From Oscheius dolichura (lineage: Eukaryota > Nematoda > Chromadorea > Rhabditida > Rhabditidae): a DNA stretch of 64,000 nucleotides. Positions 1-11,299 of this stretch are shown piece by piece. Position 1 is the first letter of the stretch; the number at the start of each line of letters is the position of its first letter. The position numbers and the translations under genes are program-made. The stretch covers positions 9,424,001 through 9,488,000 of the forward strand of contig OW051497.1 of NCBI GenBank assembly GCA_932521035.1, given 5' to 3'. The notes under the pieces were generated by a model. That model saw only the letters and a program-made list of their open reading frames with translations, did no database searches and was not told the DNA's origin.

Positions 1-253
1 TGGCCATCCGTTGAACCACAAAGCATTGTGAGTCTTTGAGGGGATATTAACGATTTCTGTCTCTTATAGAAAGTCTGGAATCGGCTTTTCCTTCGATGGC
101 AAAAGGATTGGGTTGAGGAGGACTCTACAAGGAAATCGGCTCAACAATGGAGAGCAAAAGAGAAAGAGCTAACCACTAAGGCTCTAGTACTAAGAAAGTA
201 AGTCGACCAGCTGCGTATACGTACTTTAACACGATATTTAGACAACTAATTGA
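1..253 (+). CDS. 3' end of an unidentified gene cut by the window edge
   Basis: An exon from base 1 reads WPSVEPQSI in frame 1. It is followed by a 43-nt candidate intron (gtgagtc...cttatag) and an exon reading in frame through KVWNRLFLRWQKDW and a charged Lys/Glu-rich stretch. The second exon either stops at TAA 199-201 or uses a perfect AAG|gtaagt donor. With that donor, a 44-nt intron and three more codons lead to TGA 251-253. Both intron lengths match the rest of the window, which is why I take this as real coding sequence. The product is rich in Trp, Arg and Lys and I do not recognise it. The 5' part lies outside the window. Confidence 0.4.
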
Positions 254-952
254 ACTTTCTAAAGAAGCCTCGATATGCAAGAACTTAAAGAAGACGGCTC
301 TAACCCCATAGATAATCATAAGAATTGCCACAAAAGGTTGTGTTCCCTGTACATTCGCTTAATTTATTTTGTATTACTGATAGAGAGATCTCGATAGAAC
401 ACAGATTACATAATGAGCAATAAACGGTGCTGTACTTATATTGTTCCATCATCGTCTTATAAGAATTCTCTTGAAGAGAATTTTGAGTTTTTTCTGGCTG
501 CCGACCCCTCTCCGTCGCAATCTATACGCACGTGCCGTGGGTCCTATTGAACGGAATACAATTTGTTTGCAAAACATTTTAGCGCAAGTGAACACGATCC
601 TAACAAGCTTGCCCTGAGGGATAATAGAAGCTAAAAAACAGCGCTGATTGAGAAAGTCAATTGGATCGGGCTCACTTGTTACAGCGAACAAGGAGACCAA
701 AACAAACTCAAGCGACTAGAGGGTGTCCTGTGGCTATACTAGCCCCTCTTCTTTTCCTGACGTCTAACTATTTTGGGTTTTGTCTCGATTATTTGGGCAT
801 ATGTTAGGTTGTCGGGGTTCTCGCGCCACACTGGTCTCTGGTCACGCGAGAGTGACGTATCGACTTGTTGTGCACCTCTCAGACCGTCGAGGTCTCGCTC
901 TTCAATTTGTCATCATTAGAACAGATTAAACTATTGTTCCATGGAGACGATC
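254..952. other. Non-coding interval, no gene recognised
   Basis: Between the end of the left-edge gene and the hydrophobic ORF there is only an 83-codon minus-strand ORF (449-700) with no recognisable motif. I see no RNA gene or clear repeat. It is probably untranslated or intergenic sequence between two converging genes. Confidence 0.4.
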
Positions 953-1396
953 TTATTCGAAGAAAAACACATAACAGCATAGAAGACAAGTTGTATCACG
1001 TATAACCGGACTTATTCGCAGTTTTGAAAGTTGCCTTATTTGAAAGTAGTATACAGTAACGAGCAAGATTAGACTGGAGTGACCCAAATTCGATGAAACG
1101 AGGACTAAACCGAGCAATATAAACAAGTATACAGGAGTAGTAGTAGGTAGAATGTCGGAGAAGGCACAGGATATTCCTGGTAATGCGGGTAAGATTTCTA
1201 CTTCGTATGAGAGTACAATATCAGCCAATATAAGCAGGGGTAACAACATGAAGATAATATGTACACATGATTTAAAAAGCCCTATAATGAGTCCATAAGC
1301 TGAGGCCAGATTTGAGGCAATGTAATATGTACAGACCTGTGAATGACTTGAATAAAAATCACAACCATAAAAAATATACAAAACGGCCATTGTCAT
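953..1396 (-). CDS. Hydrophobic 147-codon ORF, possibly a membrane protein
   Basis: An uninterrupted minus-strand ORF begins at ATG 1396 and overlaps the stop codon of the upstream WDR26-like gene in an ATGA arrangement. The product is very hydrophobic, with several potential membrane segments (around residues 25-60, 85-120 and near the C-terminus) and little charge. I do not recognise a family. It could equally be the AT-rich 3' untranslated region of the WDR26-like gene, since such sequence often translates as Phe/Leu/Ile/Tyr-rich peptide. No splice acceptor sits near its ATG, unlike many genes here. Confidence 0.2.
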   Translation of the reverse strand: MTMAVLYIFYGCDFYSSHSQVCTYYIASNLASAYGLIIGLFKSCVHIIFMLLPLLILADIVLSYEVEILPALPGISCAFSDILPTTTPVYLFILLGLVLVSSNLGHSSLILLVTVYYFQIRQLSKLRISPVIRDTTCLLCCYVFFFE

Positions 1397-4300
1397 AAAT
1401 TTGATCTTATTGAGCCGTTGTCACTTCCTGAGGGTCCTGCTTTTCCGTTGGAGGACTCGTCAACTTCCATGCTCATCGTCCCATCTTGGTGTTTCTTCGA
1501 GGAACGTTTCCGTTTTCTTTTTCTATCTTTCTTCTTTTTTGATTGTGATTGTTCGTTTTGGAGAGCTGTTTCGAGATCCAGGAGTGGTGCTTGCTCCTGA
1601 AACAGCCTTTTAAAACTGTATAACGGCATATGCTCAATAAGTTCTCAACTGCTTTATTATAACGTAGAGATTCTAACATGGGCGCGTTCTACAAAAAAAA
1701 GAAACATGCGAGGAGTCTATGCATAAAAATTCAAGCTTCCATTCTATTTTTAAAAAGGGATTCGGGAAGGACGAAGCATATTCAAAGTGTGAACTCACTC
1801 TGTAAGCGTCGGAAGTTAATTCATAGGATACGCGGTAAGCTGTGCCGACATCCTGCAAACACGGGAATGAGCTTTGTTCATAACTGGTAATGCCCCCGAC
1901 ATTACTACTAGCGCTATTAGAAGAAAGCAATTAAACAGACTAACCATGAGCTCTTCTGTTTTCTTTTCCCTCTTCTTCTTCTTTGGTTTCCTTGGTTCGG
2001 GCGTGTCCCTAGTGGGAAGGGGCATTAACGCCCTGGCAAATTCAGCTCTTCCTAGTGGGGCTAATTGAGCAGAGATAGAGTTCTGAAACTTCAAGTATTA
2101 GATTCAATAGACGACAGACAATGACCGGTGTGAGTTCTAACTGCCGGACTTGTTCTTCATATATCCTATTCGCCTCGGCTTCCCTTTCCAGGCGTCGGTT
2201 CCTCTTCTTCCTTTCCTTTTTAATCCCCTTCAGCTCTTTCTTGACCTTCTTTTCAGCCTTTTCTTTCATTCTTGTTATTTGCTTTTGGGTTCTTGGGGGT
2301 AGAACTTGTACAACATTGGCAACACAATGTTCCAGTTCACATCCCAGATGCCACACTCTCAAGATGGAGTCAGTTCCACAAGTAGTGATCATTCTACAAA
2401 ATATACGATAGAATACGACGAAGAGAAATGCTTACCCAGATTTGGGATGCCACGAAACGGTATTCAAGTATCCATAATGGCCTTTGACTTCGATAATTGG
2501 CTCCGTATCATTGATGCTGTAAACGATGAGTCTGCCATCTGAAAACCAGTTTAGTTTTTATACCCCCGGAATAGATTATACCTGGTGTGCCAACCACGTA
2601 ATATTCCTCGTTCGGGCCGCCGAAAGCGCCCTCAATAACAATGTCCTTCATGGGGAAAGTGCGGAAGTTCCTCACAAGCGAGGTCTCGGCAATATCCCAG
2701 AGGTGAAAGCTTTTCTCCGCCAAGGTTAAAACTAGTCTAAACGGCGGGAGATTACAGTATCATAAAGGACAACAGTACTTTTCTGATTTATGTACAATGA
2801 AGTTTGTGACCGGGTGGACTTCTCTAATCACAGTCTCGTCTTTTTTATTTGGTGGCAAGGAATACAGACGTACTCTGGAAAGATCGACCCGATTCAAGGG
2901 ATTACAATAGAAAGTACCTGTTGTGAGTATCGAGGGCTAAAAAGTTTCCATTTCGGAGTGATCGAATCCGCCTGATACGGAGGCCTTCCCATTTGCAAAC
3001 GAGGACGGCATCCTTCTCAGTCGGCAGGGTTATATCCTGGAAAGGACAGAAAATAAATTGAATTTGCAAAGACTTACAAAAACTTCAAGTCTCCCGCTCT
3101 CATCGCCAACCGCCAGTTTATAACTGTTCCAGCTGAAGCAAATCACGGTATTCTCGATACAGGCAGACTTAGTAATTTGGGTGTGAATCTTCTGAGTGGT
3201 GAGGTCGTAAACAATTACTCTCAGAGACTGAAAGGACTCCTGTCTTTTTATTATCCTATAAACTACCTCTTGCTGATCCTTTGTCGAGCCGGCAATCGCC
3301 ACAAAGCGACTGTCAGTACTCCACGCGAGATCAGACACCCTGCTCGCCCTGTGGGTAACAGATCTTGGTTTTAAATTCCTCAGGTGCTTAAGAGTGCCGC
3401 TATTTTTCATGCACTAAAGTACTTTTATGATAAGGACACTTCTTGATACCTTATACAAATGTACTCTTCTTGTCGTCGCACCAGTGACAAAAAATTTTCC
3501 ATTAGGAGAGAAAGCACTGCTGTGTACCTCGTGACACAGTATCCTCTATAAATTATTGGCCTGCGGGTAACTGTCAGTAGACGCACCTGTCCGTCGTGAA
3601 TCTCTTCTTTCCCCCGGCTGCAGCCGTGATCCCTTACTATGCACTCAGCTGCCTCTTTCTCGTCTCCCTTCTTCAACATATGGTAAGGGCAATTGTTCAG
3701 TTGGTGTTTCAGTGCTAAAGTGCATTGTTCGTTTAGTACTTTGGAAGCAATGAACCTTTATCGAAGAGCCCTTCTAACCGATTTTCTTCTAGCATAAAAG
3801 AAGCGGGTAATAGTTTTTCCACCGTCTTTGCTACCTTGTCCAGGTAGCCTTTAGACCTGAAAATTTGAGGATAAGATCTGCTTGAATGGATTTTGTCATT
3901 GGTTATGTCCAAGATCCCTGCAGGCATTCGTCTTGGACAATAAGTCTGTGACAGTTCCTTCAATTCTCCAAATTCGAGAGTGACTATAGTCCCTGTACAC
4001 AATCTTTCGCTCTTCCCCGCTGGTGTATTTATCCCCCGCAATTTGATATATTCAGTCACATACACATGCTTTTCCCTTCTCACAATCTGTAATAAATAAG
4101 AGCTAAATAAATGCCATCTCAGGTTGTTTTTCCTCGGCCCTCGAATCTTATTTACCCCGAGCAGACTAACCTATAATTCTTGAACAGCGGCAACTTTTTC
4201 AGCTGTTCTGTACTACAAAATGGTAATTTCATCAGCTCTTTCCATTCCGTACTGTGTTTATACCGGGAGCCTTCCTTCCTCATCAACCATATGACCTGCG

Positions 4301-5219
4301 TCATCTGTAAATGACTAATATAATGAAGGAATGAATAATTTATCACCTCTCCGGATTCTGCTATGTCCAAGATCTTATGTAATAAAAATTCTAAGCGAGT
4401 AGTTTCATATTCTTTAGGAGTAATAAAATCAACAGATTTGTCAAGAATAACGAGTGCCTCATCCCATTGACCTGCAATTGGCATGAGAATGAAGTATACT
4501 GTGGAGCGCCTAACCTGATTTAACGCATTTTCTTATTTGTGAGGCATATGTATGCTCAATTTTACATCCGGTTTCTTCAACCAACGCGGTGACAGCATCC
4601 CTAAAAGATTTCAAAATAAACTGATAATATAGTGAGCAGCTGGCGGGGAGAAATGATAAATCGGAAAGGAATCATCGATTACCTGAGGCCAAGTTCCTTG
4701 AGATGTTGAGCAATAACCCGTACTTGATTCAGCTGTTCTTCGTTTAACTCCTTTTGACCCGTGAAGACAGGAAAAGGGGATTTGACCTCTGCCACCGAGA
4801 CCGTGCTGCCATTCTGAGTGCTCTTTTCTTGAAGCTGAACACCAAACATGGTCACAAAACAACAATAATAAATATAGTCAGAGTGGGGGGTTAGTTCGGA
4901 TGGATTCGGTTTGTTGCTTATGGTAAGCAGATGGTTTTTCCCTACCGGTCTTGACACTGTCAGGCGCGAAGAAACGTCAACCAAACCAATAACAGTGTCG
5001 AGACAGCTTCACAACGAACAGAATCAGCTGTTCCAAAAGGCGCCGAAGGGACTGGTTCTCTCGTTCTCTCTGTTTCTCTCTCTTCCCCTCGTCAGCCAAT
5101 TGATTCTCACGCACAAGCACAATTAAATAAAGCTTTGTTACCTTCAGGGTAGATTCCTTGAGGCGTTCGGCGACGGACTGGGAGCACGTAGAGCTGTTAA
5201 GCTGCTTTATGCTCCCCAT
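1393..5219 (-). CDS. WDR26/GID7-like LisH-CTLH-WD40 protein with lysine-rich C-terminal tail
   Basis: WDR26 (yeast Gid7) is a subunit of the GID/CTLH E3 ubiquitin ligase. Exon 1 (MGSIKQLNSS, ATG at 5219) joins in phase 0 to an exon ending in a LisH segment (LNQVRVIAQHLKELGL). This continues as a CTLH region (QWDEALVILDKSVDF...RLEFLLHK) and the WDR26-specific LPASFMLEENRLEGLF. WD blades follow: VHSSAFSPNGKFFVTGA, RVSDLAWSTDSRFVAIAG, FLALDTHNRVRLYSL, SFHLWDIAETSLVRNF, AFGGPNEEYYVVG and YLNTVSWHPKSG...DSILRVW. Order and wording match metazoan WDR26. Most introns are about 41-43 nt. After the last blade, where WDR26 normally ends, the frame runs on into roughly 200 residues of Lys/Glu-rich helix and basic tail, ending at TGA 1393. 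Tail exon junctions are less certain than the core. The acceptor ttatttttag sits one base before the start codon. Confidence 0.85.
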
Positions 5220-8200
5220 CCTAAAAATAAGAGGATTTATCTATCGCTCTAGGCGCGGGAGGGTGCAGAGGCAGACGGTAGCAAGGGTGGGGGTCGCTTT
5301 CTAGTCAGCCAGACTCAAGGGCAATCAACCTTTTGAGGTCAATCTTAGCAAGATTAAAATGTTTATCAGATTTGTGGATCACTGCAAAGCAAAAGAGCAT
5401 GTGATGCCCTCAGTAAGTGGTTCGATTGCGACTTGACAGGTGACTGAGAGAGTGGGGGAAGAAGCTCTCTTTCTCTCTTTAATACCGTATAACCCCTCTC
5501 AAAAAAGACCTACCTGGCTTTCTTCGCTTCAGGACTACCGTCAGGCGACGGTGCTCGGTGTTTCAGGGTCGACACTTTGGTGTCTTGGCCCTATAATCTT
5601 CAATTCAGCATAAGAAGTACTGCGGGGCAGAAGACTGACAGCGCAGTGGCGCGGTTGTGGGCCGCGGCGAGCAGGCACATAGAAGACACATGAGAGAACG
5701 TGGCGGCAAAGAGAGACCATGGGTGGTAAAGAAATAGCATGACTCAGGCAGAGAGCGCACAGGAGGGAAATAGCCATACCTCTAGAGTGGGAAACAAGTG
5801 ATCGTCTTGTGATGAAGTTCCAATGTCGCTTTTTTCTTCTTCCTGGCCGCTCTCAACACACAGCATTTATGTTGTTAAGCAGTACATACGCCCGAAAAAG
5901 CACTGCTACCACTCTACAGTAAACCTAAAGATTTTCAGTGATTTTTATAAGAAAACAGAGAGAAGAAAACCAGATACATAGGAAGCAAAAGGTTATTCTT
6001 CACTGAAGGAGGGAATGAAAAACATAAATTTGGTAGTTTGTGGCGGAGAGGGAGACAGAGACAAATGGCTTGGAGTAATATAGAGCCAGAGAAAGGCAGC
6101 TGCGTTATCAGGAGGAGTCATTTTGTAAAGGAGGTCGACGAGAAGGGTAAGAAGCGTTTCCATCAATGAATTGCAGTATCAATGAAAGGGGCAGGAGGTG
6201 TCATCGTGTATTAAATAAAAAAAGAGGTGATCAAAAAGGCAGACCAGATGGCTTTCCACGTATGCAGATATAAAAGATCAGCAACGTGGCAGTCTTTTAA
6301 GCCGGAGACATTGTCGGGCATATGCGAAAAGGACGAAGCCATGCTGGATGCGCGGTAAAGTGAACACATAATGAGGCCGGGTCAGCGAGTCATGGGACGG
6401 GTGGTAGGCCTGTCTCTGTTGGCCGATTTGGCAGCCAGATATGTTAATAGATCCGGGAGGCCCTCTAGAGTAGAGGGCAACTGTTCCTATGCTGGATAAG
6501 GTTGATCCGAGGTCAGTACACCCTAATTATTACAATCCTAAACGTGGAAAATAGGCTGGAATTATAGCTGGCAGTCATGTTGGCTGCCGCCTTGAGCCCC
6601 TTACACCCTTAGCCCACCCGATGTGCATAACAGCAAGAGGGGCCATCTAGTGGCCTCCGGGGTTAAATGGCTTGTGTCCCCAATATCTGGCAAGCCACCA
6701 TATTGTCCGATATCGACGCCCCATCTTTCCACACTTTTCGGTTGTTCGCCTGTTCGGCAGTCACATGAAATCTTATCAAAAACAGCTCTAAAACGATCTC
6801 CACATGAGAATAAGAATCATCCGGGCGAGGAAAGGGCATGAGGCAGACAAGAAAAGGCCCGGCCGTGTGTCTTAAGTGTGTTTTTTCCACAGGAGGAAGG
6901 GGAATCCCATATCCTATGCAGAAATTGCAGCCAGCTAGACAACGAAGGCTATCCGTTTCCGGCGAACTCTCTCGCCTACAGTGGGTGTATTTGTTTGTAA
7001 CCTTAGCTAATCCAGATGTCATAATATTGTGCCGATTTGCCGATATGAAATGTATTCTAAAAAGAAATCACAGAATCTGAAATACAGACATTAATCCGGG
7101 TTCGCCTTCAACACATCACCAAAAACATGTGGAATAGCTTATTTAGGATAAACACAGAAGAGGGTATTTCTTGCGAAAGAAGCACTGAGGCGGAGGGGCA
7201 GAGACCCAACTGGTTCCTACGGGGACGTTGCCATAGATCACGCTGCAACGGAGAGAGAGAGAACGATTCGAGGGTAACTGTACAGGTCAACAGGATAAGT
7301 TATTTAAGATATACCGTGGGTTAAAATGCTTCTGGTTCAGGAACAAACCACTAAAAGACCCCCTCTGATGGAAGGCAAACAGTCTTATCGCCCATCGTGT
7401 ATATGTATAGAAAATAAAGAAAGGAAAAGAAAACGAATCCCCTGGGGGTGACCCGTGAGAGGACACAGATCCGGGTAGGGGATAAAGAGATCGCGAGAAG
7501 ATGTTGGTTTGCATGGTAATTTTCTATAAGTGGCACTATATTGAAAGATGATTCCCAGAAACACCCTGACGTGGGGAGACGTCTTCACATGTACGGATTA
7601 GGAACTTGAAGAGAATGTCTTTGTAACCCAGGCTGTGCGAAACATATATGCATTGGCCGGGCAAACACTCCAATGGACCAACACACTGGCAAAAGCAAGG
7701 CGTCTCCTGCTCGTTCTCAACTTTTGTTTCCAATTTAAGATGAAGTCGCGTGGATGGCATAAGGAGAGACAATAGAAATTGTCCTATTAAAAGAAGATAA
7801 ACTGAAGAAATAAGGGATAATGAGGGCGGAATGAAATGGTCTCAAAGGATTAGAGAGGGAAGAAGTCCAATAGAAGTGTAACATTAGGATGGCGGAGGAG
7901 TTGTTCCCAATCCGCTACGCTGCTGAGGGAGGTAGTTGCGTCGAAAAACGCAGCCCGCTTCGATTCGTGTCTGCCCCTCTATTTGTCCATCGCTCCCCAT
8001 ACACTTAATAGTCTTTGCCAGAGTTCCCGGGAAAAAAGTTTGCCAGGAATTACTGTACTTCATCACCATGCCCATTACCACTTCTTTAATTCGACCTCAT
8101 TAAAAATGAAACTGACACCTGAAATATGTACGTCTTTGATATCAAATCATGTGGGAGGTATCCTGTTTCGAAAGAAACAGTCCCCCTAAATTAGTTCAAG

Positions 8201-9483
8201 GACATGAAGAATTTGAAACCTCCTCGTGTCAACATCCTGACTGATTCATACAAAGCCAGATTAATTAAGAAAATCGATGTCTCTGCCAGTTCGTAGAATT
8301 TTCCATATGCTTTCTTTCCTCTGCATTCGTCGTTGGTACGATCATAACGCCGAGAGAGTTTTTATTAACAACAAAAAATTGAATCAACTTCGCTCTGCTC
8401 TGATTCACGTGTGCACACGGAAAGCCCAGAGTCACCTCCACCAAAATAAGAGTGAAAGCGGTAGGGCCGAGGGCAGTAACAAGAGATGGACAAAAGGGGA
8501 GTGTAGAATAGCCAAGGTAACCGCGTGACGCCGAAACGGACACTGGTAGGCAGGACACGGATTTGAGGGTGGCGCCCCCCGTAATATCGTATTCAAAGAA
8601 AGATAAACCCTAACTCAGCATAGGGTTTGGGCTGTCATTTGCCTAATCTAATAAACCAAATGGTGAGCGAGTGAGAGAATTATGCAGGCGGCGATTAGTG
8701 AAGGAAGAGGGGACCACGTTACACCAATCGGGGCAATGTGATAGGTCAGTAGCATCGATTTCCACGAGGTCCGAAATTGGATAGGCGAAATTGGCTAAAC
8801 ATCCACAATGGTCTCACCGTCCTGCTGCTGTTTCCCGCTCTCTCATATATGTCCTGCTTGGTATTGGTACACAGAAAAAGGGGGCAAGGTGATAAGGTGA
8901 GTGAGATGAGCGTCCCCCGGGGCAGACAGATTAATATCGTAAGTGGATAAAACCTATAAAACTGTGACCGCAGGAGAGCCATCAATTCTCTCTCTCACCC
9001 GTGCCGTACGCGTTCACCTATAATCCAGTCCGGGCTATATGCTTTAGCCAGAGGAGGCAATACTCTCGCTGAGCAAAGCAGAGAGAGTGAGAGAGGAGAT
9101 TGGATACACTTTTACGACATCGGCTGTTTCCGTGGTAACAAAAAAGAAAGCGGGAAATGTTGGTTGCCACAGCAAAACTTTATGATGAATTGTCCTTCCA
9201 TTTGCTTTTTATTTATAACGGAGCTTGTTCACCAGGTAGCGAGAGAGTGAGAGAGGCGAACACACAAAAATAGTGACACCAGGTATTGGGAAAGTCCCCT
9301 CCTCCGTCAACAACCAAGTGCACAGGTGGAATTCAAAATACAGAAAAACTGTAAAGACTACTGGGAATCGTCGCGAAGCGTCTTGAGGAACTTCATAAAG
9401 GGCGTACCGCCTGTGCCGGTTCCTGCCGACCCGCTGACTTGACTTAGAATAAAAAGTGACACCTAAAGGCCTTTTCTCCGTGG
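5220..9483. other. 4.3-kb gene-poor interval with GA-rich microrepeats
   Basis: No recognisable coding exon is found on either strand. The ORFs present are short, lack family motifs and overlap each other in opposing frames. Visible structure is limited to purine/pyrimidine tracts such as (GA)n at about 7252 and a recurring GAGAGAGTGAGAGAG motif near 8663, 9081 and 9241, with a reverse-complement version near 8985-9000. It may hold the promoters of the flanking genes, but I cannot point to a specific element. Confidence 0.5.
9081..9255 (+). repeat. Dispersed GAGAGAGTGAGAGAG motif
   Basis: The 15-nt string GAGAGAGTGAGAGAG occurs at 9081 and again at 9241, 160 nt apart, each followed by G. Degenerate versions lie at about 8663 and, inverted, at 8985-9000. 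It is a GA microsatellite with a shared interruption, so the copies may be related by duplication. Clusters of GAGA are bound by GAGA-factor-like proteins in other animals, but a role here is only a guess. Confidence 0.5.
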
Positions 9484-10974
9484 CTAATACCCATTGCCTA
9501 CTGTTTTAATGTGTTCGCTTCGGAAAAGTCTTAACTCTTCGACGGCATCCGTGCGTCCGGGTGTCTCTTCACTTATCGGCGTATTTTCTCTTGCCCACAT
9601 GATGAGGTCAGCATGCTCTTTCGGCATGAATTGAAGTTGACTTAACAGAAACTTGTTGTCTTCTCCTAAACCACTACGAGATACCTTGTTTGTCTCTGGA
9701 CGGCTGTACCTGAATGGCTGACGCCGAGAAAAGCATCAATCAGCGGCACCGGGGAGCTTTGCGCCGCACTGGCTCCATTATGTTTAAAGGGACCCAGATG
9801 TTCCATTCCTGAAATTGATAACCATCGAGAAAATGCTGATTCGGACCTTCAAAGATCAGACCGCTCTCATAAATTGAACCCTGATTGTAGCCCCAGAGAT
9901 AAGGCCTCAAGATGTGGTAGAATTCATAGGGGTCAAGTTTCTCTGGCAAGCGCTGCAAAAGCTTCTTTCCAAGGCGAAAAAACATGTTGCTCACGGGCAG
10001 ATTGGTCCTTCCTTTTCGCAGTCCGGTTATAATTGAAGCAAAGCAATCCTCTAGCAGATGGTCAAATGGGAACCCCTTCACTGCTCTGCCGACAACATTC
10101 ACAATGTTGTAAATTGCTTCGCCGAAATCTTTTTCTATCTAGAAGTACACGGAGATTGGCAGGGTCGAGAGCGACCAGCTTACCTGAGCCGTCAGCGTGA
10201 AGAACCAAACATTCCCAGGAGTTTCCAACGGATTAAATGAAATCAATTCCAAATTTTCAGCAAAAAAGCCCTGATCAGGGTCAATTAGCCTCCAGTTTGC
10301 GCAACACGTAGTCGGATGGCAAACAACGGGGGGCATTCCGGATGTCTCGCTGAGGGTGATGAACGGGACGGCCAAATTACGCGGTAGTGTTTTTGGTGCC
10401 TGAAAAAGGGGTGATTCAGAATTTGGGGACTAGGACAGCGGACAAATAGTTCCGTCTACTTTATCGAGCACAGAACGGACAGAAATTGTGCAAAAGACTC
10501 TCACAAGGATATTTTCCAATTTAGAAAATCAGCTTTCAGTTCAGTAAAGTGTTATGAGTCTGGATTCAAGCGTTTTAACCGAAGCTTGTGGCAGGTTCTC
10601 TGTGCCCCAATCTTACCGATTCCTCAGTTTCTTCAACCTTCAGTGACTTACATTATCTTTTCCTTTACACCAGAGAAATGCCGAAACTAATGTACAGAGA
10701 TGAATATGCGCCAGTCTTTGCTCTTCGTACGTCTTCAACTGATCGATAGGAAGCTCTGGCATCCTCTGGATCTCCTCTCTAATTGTGCCATTATCGAGAT
10801 AGAACTTTACATTTTCTTAAAATCAAGGTTATCTAGAAAAGAGTTATAATTACCTGCAAGCTGCGCCCAAGGCTGATAGATGTCCGGAAGAGTAGCTCTA
10901 CTACATTCCACAAGACACCCATATTCGCGGGTGACTCGATACTTTTGCAAGAATTCTTCGACGTCGAATATCAT
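9484..10974 (-). CDS. Indoleamine 2,3-dioxygenase (IDO) family haem enzyme
   Basis: IDO oxidises L-tryptophan to N-formylkynurenine, the first step of the kynurenine pathway, using a b-type haem in the cytosol. ATG 10974 follows an acceptor (cttctttcag) by five bases. The N-terminal exon carries CSRATLPDIYQPWAQLAGN, then PELPIDQLKTYEEQRLAH. The central exon has AVPFITLSETSGMPPVV...CCANWRLIDPD. The C-terminal half has LDPYEFYHILRPYLWGY, then GLIFEG, GASAAQSSPVPLIDAFLG, LQFMPKEHADL and finally LFRSEHIKTVGNGY before TAG 9484. The His in RSEH aligns with the proximal haem ligand of human IDO1 (in RSYHLQIV). Three introns are about 38-45 nt. The gene lies 326 nt downstream of a P450 on the same strand, an operon-like spacing. 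A tryptophan 2,3-dioxygenase (TDO) can be excluded because the motifs are IDO-specific. Confidence 0.88.
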
Positions 10975-11299
10975 TCTGTCTGAAAGAAGCTGGAGATGAT
11001 AAGGAACATCAGGGTCAATTCGAGTTTTATAGAGTTTTCGAGAGATATTGAGTGAAACAGGATGACAAGTTGAACCTTTATCAGAATTGGGGCTAGTTAT
11101 TATACACGTAGACTTGGGGATTTGTAACCATAACCGGTGACGATTGAGAAGAAGCAAAAAGGAGAGCAAAGCACGGGCGAATAGATAAGGAAGACACGGA
11201 AAGATCTTTGTGGAATTTCAATCAGCAGCGCCGTTTCTGCCACTGTAAGAGGATGTGGTCGGGCCAGATGGTTCCCGTATCACGCAATGAGAGGCCAAC

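Noticed and set aside
5541-5777. Minus ORF with signal-like start (MAISLLCALCLSHAISLPPM)
   Set aside because: The rest is low-similarity Arg/Pro/Ser sequence. There is no splice partner or acceptor pattern like the real genes, so it is probably chance.
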